From contig RPOS01000095.1 of assembly GCA_003820635.1 (NCBI GenBank), positions 1 to 12,026 of the forward strand: 12,026 bases of DNA, in the 5' to 3' direction. The notes under the pieces are model-generated. The model was given only the letters and a program-made list of their open reading frames with translations. It did not search any database and was not told the DNA's origin. Shown one piece after another: positions 6,145-12,026 of the stretch. The position numbers were made by a program, and so were the translations under genes. Origin of the DNA: Verrucomicrobiaceae bacterium (lineage in GTDB: Bacteria > Verrucomicrobiota > Verrucomicrobiae > Verrucomicrobiales > Akkermansiaceae). The first letter of the stretch is position 1; every line of letters starts with the position of its first letter.

Positions 6145-7353
6145 ATGGAAACAAGCACGGGCGATCTGTTTTGCGATACGGATGTTTCTCCAGATGATGT
6201 CTGGGGGGATCCGGTGATTTGTGCGGAACCCGCCACGCAAAACCCCGCCCCGGCACTTCCACCCAAGCGGCTCAGGCCGGAAAACCCGGCACCATCCGCC
6301 GCCACCGGCGGTGAAGGCTTGCGGATCAGTTATGACATGGCACCCCGCGACAATGGCGGGCCGCTTGCGCCGCTGGAAATTCAGGAAATCCGCGGTGAAG
6401 TGGTGCGGCTCGAGCCGGAGGAACCGGCGGTATCCAGAATGCCGCGGCATGTCGCTTTCCATGAAAGGCCCGCCCATGCGCCCGACCCCGCAGCGGCATC
6501 CGGTGAAGCTACCGACTGGGGCCGCGCCAAGCGCCAGCCCGTCATCTGGATTCTCGGCATCGGCATGGCCGTGGCGGCGACGGTGGTGGGGGCGATGGTG
6601 ATGCTGCCCTTCGTGAACAAGTCCAACGCAGCCCGCCCACCCTTGCCCGGCCAATCCGAGTGGGTGCTGGAAGCCGTCACCGAGGCCGATGCCATCAGCG
6701 AGATGCTGTCCCGCAAAGCCGAGGCGGAGCGCGTTTTCCAAGACTTCATCAGCGCGCCTTCCCCCGAGGCCATCCCGCCCTTGATCCGGGATCCGGAGAA
6801 GATAGACGGCCTGATCCGGGAAATGCGCCATCCGGCGGGTGCCTTCGCAAACCGCCCGCCACCGAAAACCAGAAATTGGATCGTGCGGGAAACCCCGCTG
6901 ATCCGCTACGGCATCCTCACGGGCATCCTGCCGGATCATTCGAACTTCGAGGCCTACTTCACGCTCGCCCAGGGCAGTCTCGTCATGGATTGGAAAGCGA
7001 GCACCGCATATGGAACGGCGGGCTTCGCGGAATTGGCGCAAAAGCAGGGAAACCCGGCGGAAATCCGCACCATGATCCTGCCATCCGACTTCTACACCCT
7101 CGCATTCCCGGAGGGCGCCTATCAGAACTATCAAATGGTTTCCCCGGACCAGCGGGAATCCATCTGGGCATACAGCCGCCGCGGCACTGATGTGCATGAG
7201 GCTCTCAAACTCCTGCTCAACAGCGGTGAAATCATCACCGACGAGACGGAGCCCGTGAAGGTCACCGTGCGGCTCGAGCCCGGCCCCGCGAATTCCCTGC
7301 CCGGCCAGTGGCAGATCGTGGAATTGCTTCACAAGGACTGGATCGCACCTTAA
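6145..7353 (+). CDS. Unknown single-pass membrane protein with a C-terminal outer domain (first of a paralogous pair)
   Basis: A 402-residue protein of no recognised family. It has an acidic, Pro/Ala-rich cytoplasmic region (1-130), one membrane helix (about 133-156, VIWILGIGMAVAATVVGAMV) preceded by basic residues, and a long domain outside the membrane. The outer domain begins with a helical segment (EADAISEMLSRKAEAERVF) and ends with a mixed domain containing YFTLAQGSLVMDWKA, LPSDFYTLAFPEG and a closing WQIVELLHKDW. Order and spacing of these elements match the outer domain of the next gene, although identity is low. ATG 6145 is preferred. A TTG at 6127 would add six residues. The stop lies 12 nt before the next start, so the two are probably co-transcribed. 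A long antisense frame exists across it, but the helix and the paralogy support this strand. Confidence 0.7.
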   Translation: METSTGDLFCDTDVSPDDVWGDPVICAEPATQNPAPALPPKRLRPENPAPSAATGGEGLRISYDMAPRDNGGPLAPLEIQEIRGEVVRLEPEEPAVSRMPRHVAFHERPAHAPDPAAASGEATDWGRAKRQPVIWILGIGMAVAATVVGAMVMLPFVNKSNAARPPLPGQSEWVLEAVTEADAISEMLSRKAEAERVFQDFISAPSPEAIPPLIRDPEKIDGLIREMRHPAGAFANRPPPKTRNWIVRETPLIRYGILTGILPDHSNFEAYFTLAQGSLVMDWKASTAYGTAGFAELAQKQGNPAEIRTMILPSDFYTLAFPEGAYQNYQMVSPDQRESIWAYSRRGTDVHEALKLLLNSGEIITDETEPVKVTVRLEPGPANSLPGQWQIVELLHKDWIAP

Positions 7354-7365
7354 TACAATCAACCT

Positions 7366-8508
7366 GTGACCGAGCCCACCCTCTTCTGGTTCCACTGCGG
7401 CCGCTGTGGATCATTGTTCCAAGCCCCCGCGGGCCATTCCAAGGAGCGCCTGTGCCCGCACTGCGGTGCCGATCCCAGCCCCGGCGTGGTGGAAACCACG
7501 GCCGAAACCCCATCCACCCCGACGGAAACCGAGGCAAATGGCGGCAACCCCGCCAACCACAGCAGGCGCAGCGTGCGGAAACACAAGAACCGCAACTTCA
7601 TGTTCGTGTTCACCCTCGGCTGGTGCCTGATCCTCGGCCTGATCATCATCGCCGCCCTCAAGTTGCGGCCGCCCCAGGCTGCCGAAACCGCGCCGGAGCC
7701 AGCCGCCGAAGCGCAAAACACGCCCGTCCAGACAGGCAATGACATCGCCATCTATCAGAACGCCGGTCCGAAATGCAGCCAGGCGTTCGCCCAGTTCCTC
7801 GCCGCCGGCACGCCGGAACAAAGCAACCAGTTCGTGATTTCCCCGGTTTCCACCGCCGCCCGGATGGAGCGTTTCCTCAGCCTCAACCCGATCCCCGCCA
7901 TCGATCCCGCGTCACTCGAGTTGGCCGGCAGCGGGCTGCTCCACCTGCCGGACGGCACGGCCTTCGAGGCACAGTGGAAATCAGCCGACGGCAGGATTCT
8001 CGACACGGTTTTCCGCGAGGAAAACGGCGAGTGGCGGCTCGATTGGGAGCACTACGCACGCTACAGCGATCATCCCTGGCCGCTCTTCCTCGCAGGCAAC
8101 GGGCCCGATGAATGCGAATTCCGGCTGCTGGCCCGCGAGCGGCTGGCCGAGGAGCGCAAGGGCGAGCCCACCATCAGCCTGGTCTTTTACGCACCGCATT
8201 TCGGCAATCCCCAGGAGACGAGGTCCCAGTCGCCGGAGTTTCTCGTCTCCCGCAACACGCGGGATGGAAAACTGCTCGATGCCGCCTTCAAGCTCGCCAG
8301 AAGCGGCGGTCGCGTGTTTGGCGGCAAGCTGCCCTCGCTCGATCCGGAAGGCATGATCCGCGTCCGGGTGAAAATCCGCCGCTCCGAAGGCGGGGAAAAC
8401 CGCAAGTTCGAAGTCGTGTCGGTGAATGCCTGCCACTGGCTCTCGCACGATGATCCGGGCGTGCAGCCGGATGAACCGGCGGAAACAGAAACTCAGGAGA
8501 CGCGTTGA
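7366..8508 (+). CDS. Unknown zinc-ribbon membrane protein (second of a paralogous pair)
   Basis: A 380-residue protein starting with GTG. The N-terminus has a zinc ribbon with two CxxC knuckles: HCGRCG (Cys11, Cys14) and CPHCG (Cys30, Cys33). A Thr/Glu-rich linker and a basic RRSVRKHKNRN stretch lead into one membrane helix (about 78-98, MFVFTLGWCLILGLIIIAAL). The rest lies outside the membrane by the positive-inside rule. The outer domain contains AFEAQWKSADGRILD, WRLDWEHYARY, LVFYAPHFGNP and IRVRVKIRRSEG, and ends near VNACHWLSHD. These line up in order with parts of the preceding protein. Zinc ribbons in such proteins usually bind nucleic acid or a partner protein on the cytoplasmic side, and which applies here is unknown. 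The gene ends inside the convergent aroE (16-bp overlap). Confidence 0.75.
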   Translation: MTEPTLFWFHCGRCGSLFQAPAGHSKERLCPHCGADPSPGVVETTAETPSTPTETEANGGNPANHSRRSVRKHKNRNFMFVFTLGWCLILGLIIIAALKLRPPQAAETAPEPAAEAQNTPVQTGNDIAIYQNAGPKCSQAFAQFLAAGTPEQSNQFVISPVSTAARMERFLSLNPIPAIDPASLELAGSGLLHLPDGTAFEAQWKSADGRILDTVFREENGEWRLDWEHYARYSDHPWPLFLAGNGPDECEFRLLARERLAEERKGEPTISLVFYAPHFGNPQETRSQSPEFLVSRNTRDGKLLDAAFKLARSGGRVFGGKLPSLDPEGMIRVRVKIRRSEGGENRKFEVVSVNACHWLSHDDPGVQPDEPAETETQETR

Positions 8509-9404
8509 GCCAGCGCCGCGCGCATCACCGGCAGCGGATCGCTGCCCGGAAACCAGTGGCGGTAGGCCAGCACGCCCTGGTGCAGCAGCATCGAGAGGCC
8601 GTTGGCCGTGCGGCAGCCGCTCTCCATGGCCAGCGCCAGCAGCGGCGTGACCGACGGCTGATAGATGGTGTCATAAACGATGTGCCCCGGCTTCAGGCAC
8701 TCGCTTGTTAGAACCGACGGGTCGCCGGGTTTCAAACCAAGCGACGAGGTGTTCACGATCAGATCACAAGCCCGGCAATGACTTGCGAGGGATGCTTCCG
8801 CAAACGAGAGCGGGATGATTTCCGTTTTTGATCCCGCCTCCCGCAGCCGCTCCACCAGCGGCCCGAGCTTCTCCACCGTGCGGTTGATCAGCACCAGTTT
8901 TGCCACACCGAGCCGCACGCACTGCGCCGCGATGGCCTGCCCCGCGCCGCCGCCCGCACCGGCGATGGCCACCTTGAGACTTGCGAGCGGCACGCCGAAC
9001 TCATCCTCGATGGCATTTGCGAATCCCGGGCCATCCGTGTTGAAACCGCGCGTGGCATCGGCATCGAAACGCACGGTGTTCACCGCGCCGAGCGCACGTG
9101 CGGCCGGATCAACCTCGTCGCAGTTTTCCAACGCGTCGAGCTTGTGCGGCACGGTCACGTTGCAGCCGGTGAATCCCAGTGCGCGCATCTTTTGAAATGC
9201 TTCGGCAATTTTCCCCGGCTCCACTTCCAGGCGGATGTAGCGGGCGTCGATCCCGCAGGCATCCAGCGCCGGCTGGTGCATTTGCGGCGAAGCGGAATGC
9301 GCCACCGGGAAACCAATCACCGCCAGCCGCGCGGGCTTTTCCGCCCCCGCATCGAGCACATCGCGGGAAATAAGATCATCAAACGTGTAAACGGGTTTCA
9401 TCAT
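8493..9404 (-). CDS. aroE: Shikimate dehydrogenase (NADP+)
   Basis: The enzyme reduces 3-dehydroshikimate to shikimate with NADPH in the shikimate pathway to chorismate and aromatic amino acids. It is cytoplasmic, 303 residues here, slightly longer than the usual 270-290. Shikimate-binding residues are visible: HSASPQMH (Ser37, Ser39), NVTVPHK with catalytic Lys88, Asn109, and NTDGPGF with catalytic Asp124. The NADP fold has the glycine loop GAGGGAG (149-155), then NRT (174-176). NGLSMLLHQG near the end carries the conserved Gln. ATG 9404 (or the adjacent ATG 9401) is the start. The longer frame runs into gltX and has no conserved sequence. It follows gltX on the same strand after 52 nt, with no Shine-Dalgarno motif. 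Confidence 0.95.
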   Translation of the reverse strand: MMKPVYTFDDLISRDVLDAGAEKPARLAVIGFPVAHSASPQMHQPALDACGIDARYIRLEVEPGKIAEAFQKMRALGFTGCNVTVPHKLDALENCDEVDPAARALGAVNTVRFDADATRGFNTDGPGFANAIEDEFGVPLASLKVAIAGAGGGAGQAIAAQCVRLGVAKLVLINRTVEKLGPLVERLREAGSKTEIIPLSFAEASLASHCRACDLIVNTSSLGLKPGDPSVLTSECLKPGHIVYDTIYQPSVTPLLALAMESGCRTANGLSMLLHQGVLAYRHWFPGSDPLPVMRAALAQRVS

Positions 9405-9456
9405 GCGAATGAAGTGATTGTAGCGGCGGACTTTGCCCGTCGTAGCGAAAGAAAAG

Positions 9457-10767
9457 TCATAGCATCTCCGAAAACTTACGCACACGCCCGGTACAACGTT
9501 CCTTGCCGAGCAAGTTAAGGACATCACCGATATCCGGCCCATGCCCGCGCCCTGACAAGGCAACGCGCAGAGGAAACATCAACTGCCCCGGCTTGGCTCC
9601 AGCAGCTTTCGCCAAGTCCACAAGCGCGGCCTTGGCCGCATCCGCCGACCAATCTTCGATGCCTTCAAAGGCACCGGCGAGACTCGCCAACACATCCTTG
9701 GCCGCCGCGTTGCCGCGCGCTTTCGCCATGGCTTCCTCGTCGTAGTCAAAGTCTTCCTTCAGCAGGAAATCCACCGCCGCAGGCACCTCGCCCAGCAAGC
9801 GCACCTTGTCCTTCACCGCGGCGATCACCGCCGGAAAATTTTCAGGAACCGGCAGCCCGGCATCTTCCACGAATGGCTTCGCCGCTGCGGCGAAATCCTC
9901 CACGCCCATCTTCATGAGGTGCTGCTGGTTCACCCACTTGCATTTCTCGAAATCAAAGCGGCCGGGCGCGCGGTTGACGTTTTCCAGCGAGAAACGCTGC
10001 ACCAGTCCGTCGAGCGTGAAGATTTCCTCCTCCGTCTTCGGATTCCAACCCAACAGCGCGATGAAATTCACCACGGCGAACGGCAAAAATCCCTGGCGCG
10101 GGTAATCGCCCACCGCCGCGCCGGCGTCGCGTTTCGACATTTTGCTGCCGTCCGGATTCAGGATCAGCGGGATGTGCGCGTATTGCGGCGCGGTGCCACC
10201 GAAGGCCTCGATCAGCTGCAAGTGCTTGGGCGTGTTCATCAGGTGGTCCTCGCCGCGGATCACGTGGGTGATCGCCATTTCCAGATCGTCCACCACGTTC
10301 ACGAAATGAAACACATAACTTCCGTCCGAGCGTTTCACCACCATGTCCGGCGTGTTCGACTCCTCGCGGTAATCGATGGTCACCTCGCCGCAGACCAGGT
10401 CGTTCATGGTCACCGGCTTGCGCTCGAAGCGGAAGCGCCATGCGCCGCCGTCCTCATAAACGCGGCCCGCAGCCACTAGTTTCTGAAACCATGCGTCGTA
10501 GATATCCCTGCGCTCGCTTTGGAAATACGGGCCGTAATTTCCGCCCCTGCCCGGGCCCTCGTCCCAGTCGAGTCCCAGCCAGCTCATGCCATCAAAGATC
10601 GCCTGCCGCGCCTCATCCGTGTTGCGGGCCTCATCCGTATCCTCCACCCGCAACACAAACGCGCCGCCGTGCTTGCGGGCGAAGAGCCAGTTGAACAAAG
10701 CAGTGCGGGCGCCACCAACATGGAGGTAGCCGGTGGGCGAGGGGGCGAAGCGGGTGCGGACGGACAT
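9457..10767 (-). CDS. gltX: Glutamyl-tRNA synthetase
   Basis: This class I synthetase charges tRNA(Glu) with glutamate, and also tRNA(Gln) in organisms that use the amidotransferase route. It has 436 residues, a little shorter than the typical 460-490. RFAPSPTGYLHVGGART carries the HIGH-type motif as HVGG (16-19). RVEDTD (40-45) and the GEDHLMNTPKH region (172-182) are typical of the family. KMSKRD (209-214) is the KMSKS loop. The helical anticodon-binding region ends with SGRGHGPDIGDVLNLLG, as in bacterial GluRS. ATG 10767 places MSVRTRFAPSP at the family's normal start. A longer frame to 10818 adds 17 unlikely residues. Whether it is discriminating cannot be told from the sequence alone. 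It is probably transcribed together with aroE downstream. Confidence 0.95.
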   Translation of the reverse strand: MSVRTRFAPSPTGYLHVGGARTALFNWLFARKHGGAFVLRVEDTDEARNTDEARQAIFDGMSWLGLDWDEGPGRGGNYGPYFQSERRDIYDAWFQKLVAAGRVYEDGGAWRFRFERKPVTMNDLVCGEVTIDYREESNTPDMVVKRSDGSYVFHFVNVVDDLEMAITHVIRGEDHLMNTPKHLQLIEAFGGTAPQYAHIPLILNPDGSKMSKRDAGAAVGDYPRQGFLPFAVVNFIALLGWNPKTEEEIFTLDGLVQRFSLENVNRAPGRFDFEKCKWVNQQHLMKMGVEDFAAAAKPFVEDAGLPVPENFPAVIAAVKDKVRLLGEVPAAVDFLLKEDFDYDEEAMAKARGNAAAKDVLASLAGAFEGIEDWSADAAKAALVDLAKAAGAKPGQLMFPLRVALSGRGHGPDIGDVLNLLGKERCTGRVRKFSEML

Positions 10768-10856
10768 GGGCGTGGTGTAGCGCCCGTGGCGACGGTTTGC
10801 AACCGCCATGCCAACCACTCATGTGGATGCTTGGTGTGGTGTGCAGACCCATCACC

Positions 10857-11300
10857 TCACCGCACGATCTTCCTGAACTTCGGCACCAGCAGGTGCATGA
10901 TGATTCAGGCGCTCAGATAGGCCGAGCCGCAGACGATAGTGGCCACGGCCAGCCAAGTGTTGATCTCACCGAGCCGTGAGGCCATAAGCACGGTCAACGG
11001 GAACAGCGCGAAGATGAACATGGAGAGCTTGCGGGCCTTGTTGGCATCCATGCCGCCATCGATGAATTTCTTCGGCAACCAGCCACCGAAGATCGAACCG
11101 AAGGTTGCGACGGTGTAAATCACCACGATGGCAAACGGCCAGCTGATGATGCCTGGAACGTCCCCCTGATAGCCCCGGGTTGGCAGCGAGATACGCCTCG
11201 GTTTTCCGGGCGTTTTCACCAGTCAGGAAGGCGGGCAGCCAGAACATGTAGAATCACCAGATCGGATCGGTCATGAATTTGCCCATGAAAAACGCCAAGC
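10857..11300 (-). pseudogene. Decayed MFS transporter, sugar-acid (ExuT/glucarate-type) family
   Basis: Read on the minus strand, the remnant starts near LAFFMGKFMTDPIW and then meets a TGA where the family has a second Trp (consensus TDPIWWFYMFWLP). FYMFWLPAFLTGENARK follows, then a frameshift near 11160-11185, then the next frame with IVVIYTVATFGSIFGGWLPK. After WLAVATIV the sequence jumps directly to CGSAYLSA, a TGA in place of Trp (10905-10907), and IIMHLLVPKFRKIVR, a typical end of the last helix and tail. The usual stretch between those two parts (roughly 80-100 residues) is absent. The first half of the transporter is also missing, cut off near 11300. Five separate lesions make a functional product implausible. 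The family call comes from the recognisable helix motifs. The intact ancestor would be a permease for hexuronates or similar acids. Confidence 0.8.
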
Positions 11301-11307
11301 TTAATTT

Positions 11308-11352
11308 CCAAATTTGAATCAAACTTGGAATTTGCGAGCTTGGAATTCCAAG
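11308..11352. repeat. AT-rich palindromic patch with CTTGGAA repeats
   Basis: A near-perfect palindrome at 11308-11328 has arms CCAAATTTGA and TCAAACTTGG (9 of 10 pairs, one-base centre). A perfect 14-bp palindrome CTTGGAATTCCAAG lies at 11339-11352. The 7-mer CTTGGAA occurs at 11324-11330 and 11339-11345, and in reverse orientation at 11346-11352. The base composition is clearly lower in GC than the flanks. Such TTGGAA-type runs are common between genes in Verrucomicrobiota. It lies directly at the truncated end of the MFS remnant. Confidence 0.6.
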
Positions 11353-11372
11353 TTCCCAATCTTCGGGGGCAA

Positions 11373-11431
11373 TGTTTGAAATCTGCTGGAAAGATCAACG
11401 CAGGCTTTATCTGCTCTGCGGATTTCAAACA
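11373..11431. repeat. Long hairpin, 14-bp stem, of unknown role
   Basis: TGTTTGAAATCTGC (11373-11386) pairs with GCGGATTTCAAACA (11418-11431) with a single G-U wobble. The 31-nt loop holds a smaller GCAG/CTGC stem. It could be a terminator or small structured RNA for either strand, or the ends of a small non-autonomous element. No transposase or target-site duplication is seen. It lies about 100 nt upstream of the exonuclease start. Confidence 0.5.
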
Positions 11432-11532
11432 AAACATCCCCTCCCAGTTTCCCGAGAGAGGATGACGAAGATCTTGTTCGCGCGCAGACCCAAAGCTTGC
11501 CGGATCGTGCATGCCGCCGTTATGAACCCCGC

Positions 11533-12026
11533 GTGGCCGGCAAGAACATCGTTTATTTCGATTTGGAAACGCAGCGCAGCTTTGGCGACGTGGGCGGATT
11601 TTCCCAGAAGGCAAAAATGGGCGTGTCCGTCGCCGTCACTTACAGCACCGCCCGCGGAACCTACGAAATTTACCCGGAATCCGAAATGGAGAAGCTCGGT
11701 GAGGAACTCATCCGCGCGGATCTCGTGGTCGGCTGGAACCACATGCAGTTCGATTACCCAGTGCTCCAGCCCTACGTGTTTCACACGCTCGCCGAGCAAA
11801 CGATCAATCTCGACATGATGCTGGATTTGGAAACGCGACTCGGTTTCCGTCTCAAACTCGACTCCGTGGCCACCGCCACCCTCGGCATCGGCAAATCCGC
11901 CGACGGGCTCGACGCACTGCGCTGGTGGCAGGAACACAAGAAATCCGGAGACTTCGCTCCGCTGCGCAAAATCGCCGAATACTGCGCCTTCGATGTGAAG
12001 GTGACCAAATGCGTGCACGAATACGC
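11533..12026 (+). CDS. RNase H-fold DEDDy 3'-5' exonuclease-like protein (5' part, runs off the window)
   Basis: The frame is open to the window end, giving 164 visible residues. It reads NIVYFDLETQ (Asp10, Glu12: the ExoI motif), VVGWNHMQFDYPVL (Asp74: ExoII) and IAEYCAFDVKVT (Tyr150 and Asp154: the YxxxD form of ExoIII). This is the complete DEDDy catalytic set of DnaQ/RNase D-type 3'-5' exonucleases, so the domain looks active. Many bacteria carry a stand-alone protein of this type of about 190 residues with a conserved RWW segment, also seen here (LDALRWWQEHKK). Substrate is unknown. GTG 11533 (MAGKNIVYF) is chosen because homologues begin just before the first strand and no in-frame ATG lies upstream in this window. 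No Shine-Dalgarno motif is visible. If the frame continues far beyond the window it could instead be the front of a larger nuclease or helicase. Confidence 0.8.
   Translation, partial: MAGKNIVYFDLETQRSFGDVGGFSQKAKMGVSVAVTYSTARGTYEIYPESEMEKLGEELIRADLVVGWNHMQFDYPVLQPYVFHTLAEQTINLDMMLDLETRLGFRLKLDSVATATLGIGKSADGLDALRWWQEHKKSGDFAPLRKIAEYCAFDVKVTKCVHEY

Noticed and set aside
5989..7395. A 468-codon open frame on the minus strand opposite the first membrane protein
   Set aside because: It lacks recognisable domains and has the composition of an antisense shadow in GC-rich DNA. The plus-strand gene has a clear membrane helix and a paralogous neighbour.
10857..11300. UGA read as tryptophan in the MFS remnant
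   Set aside because: TGA is used as a normal stop by the kinase, aroE, gltX and others in this window, and the remnant also carries a frameshift and deletions.
11372..11818. A plus-strand frame starting in the hairpin and overlapping the exonuclease
   Set aside because: It becomes Ser/Pro/Arg-rich where the other frame carries the complete DEDDy motif set.
1..12026. CRISPR array, defence system, integrase, transposase, rRNA or tRNA genes
   Set aside because: No regularly spaced repeats, tRNA cloverleaf, rRNA-like sequence or recombinase motifs were seen. The DEDDy nuclease alone is not evidence of a defence system.

Overview
The window is GC-rich, densely coded bacterial chromosome. Protein style points to Verrucomicrobiota (Verrucomicrobiaceae/Akkermansiaceae-like): a fused CcoN-CcoO oxidase subunit, starts without Shine-Dalgarno motifs, Gly/Ala/Pro-rich small-domain membrane proteins and a CTTGGAA-type intergenic patch. 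This assignment is by family resemblance, not by a marker gene.

Layout. (1) 3-416 (+): the C-terminal end of a membrane protein that looks like a POT/MFS transporter tail carrying a pseudopilin (GspG)-like loop. (2) 417-695: an intergenic stretch with three inverted repeats, one a strong 37-nt palindrome. (3) 696-1808 (+): a PfkB-family sugar kinase. (4) 1832-5967 (-): a tightly packed cbb3-type cytochrome oxidase operon, read from right to left as unknown protein, CcoS-like, CcoNO fusion, CcoQ-like, one-haem CcoP. Three of its junctions are 4-base ATGA overlaps. (5) 5968-6144: a divergent intergenic region. (6) 6145-8508 (+): two neighbouring unknown single-pass membrane proteins, the second with an N-terminal zinc ribbon. 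Their outer domains align in order and look like diverged paralogues. (7) 8493-10767 (-): aroE (shikimate dehydrogenase) and gltX (glutamyl-tRNA synthetase). aroE overlaps the preceding plus-strand gene tail to tail by 16 bp. (8) 10857-11300 (-): a decayed sugar-acid-type MFS transporter with its 5' half missing, two TGG-to-TGA changes, a frameshift and an internal deletion. (9) 11301-11532: an AT-rich patch with palindromes and a long hairpin, at the point where the transporter is cut off. (10) 11533-end (+): the start of a DEDDy-type RNase H-fold 3'-5' exonuclease.

The main functional unit is the respiratory operon. CcoNO, CcoQ and CcoP form a high-affinity terminal oxidase that reduces O2 with electrons from cytochrome c or quinol-fed carriers, and CcoS is an assembly factor. 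The usual accessory genes ccoG, ccoH and ccoI are not beside it: the downstream neighbour is a convergent kinase and the upstream neighbour is divergent. aroE and gltX are ordinary housekeeping genes. I found no CRISPR array, rRNA, tRNA, integrase or transposase. The parts most worth a second look are the paralogous membrane-protein pair, the unknown gene heading the oxidase operon (with a likely frameshift), the one-haem CcoP and the repeat patch at the transporter break.
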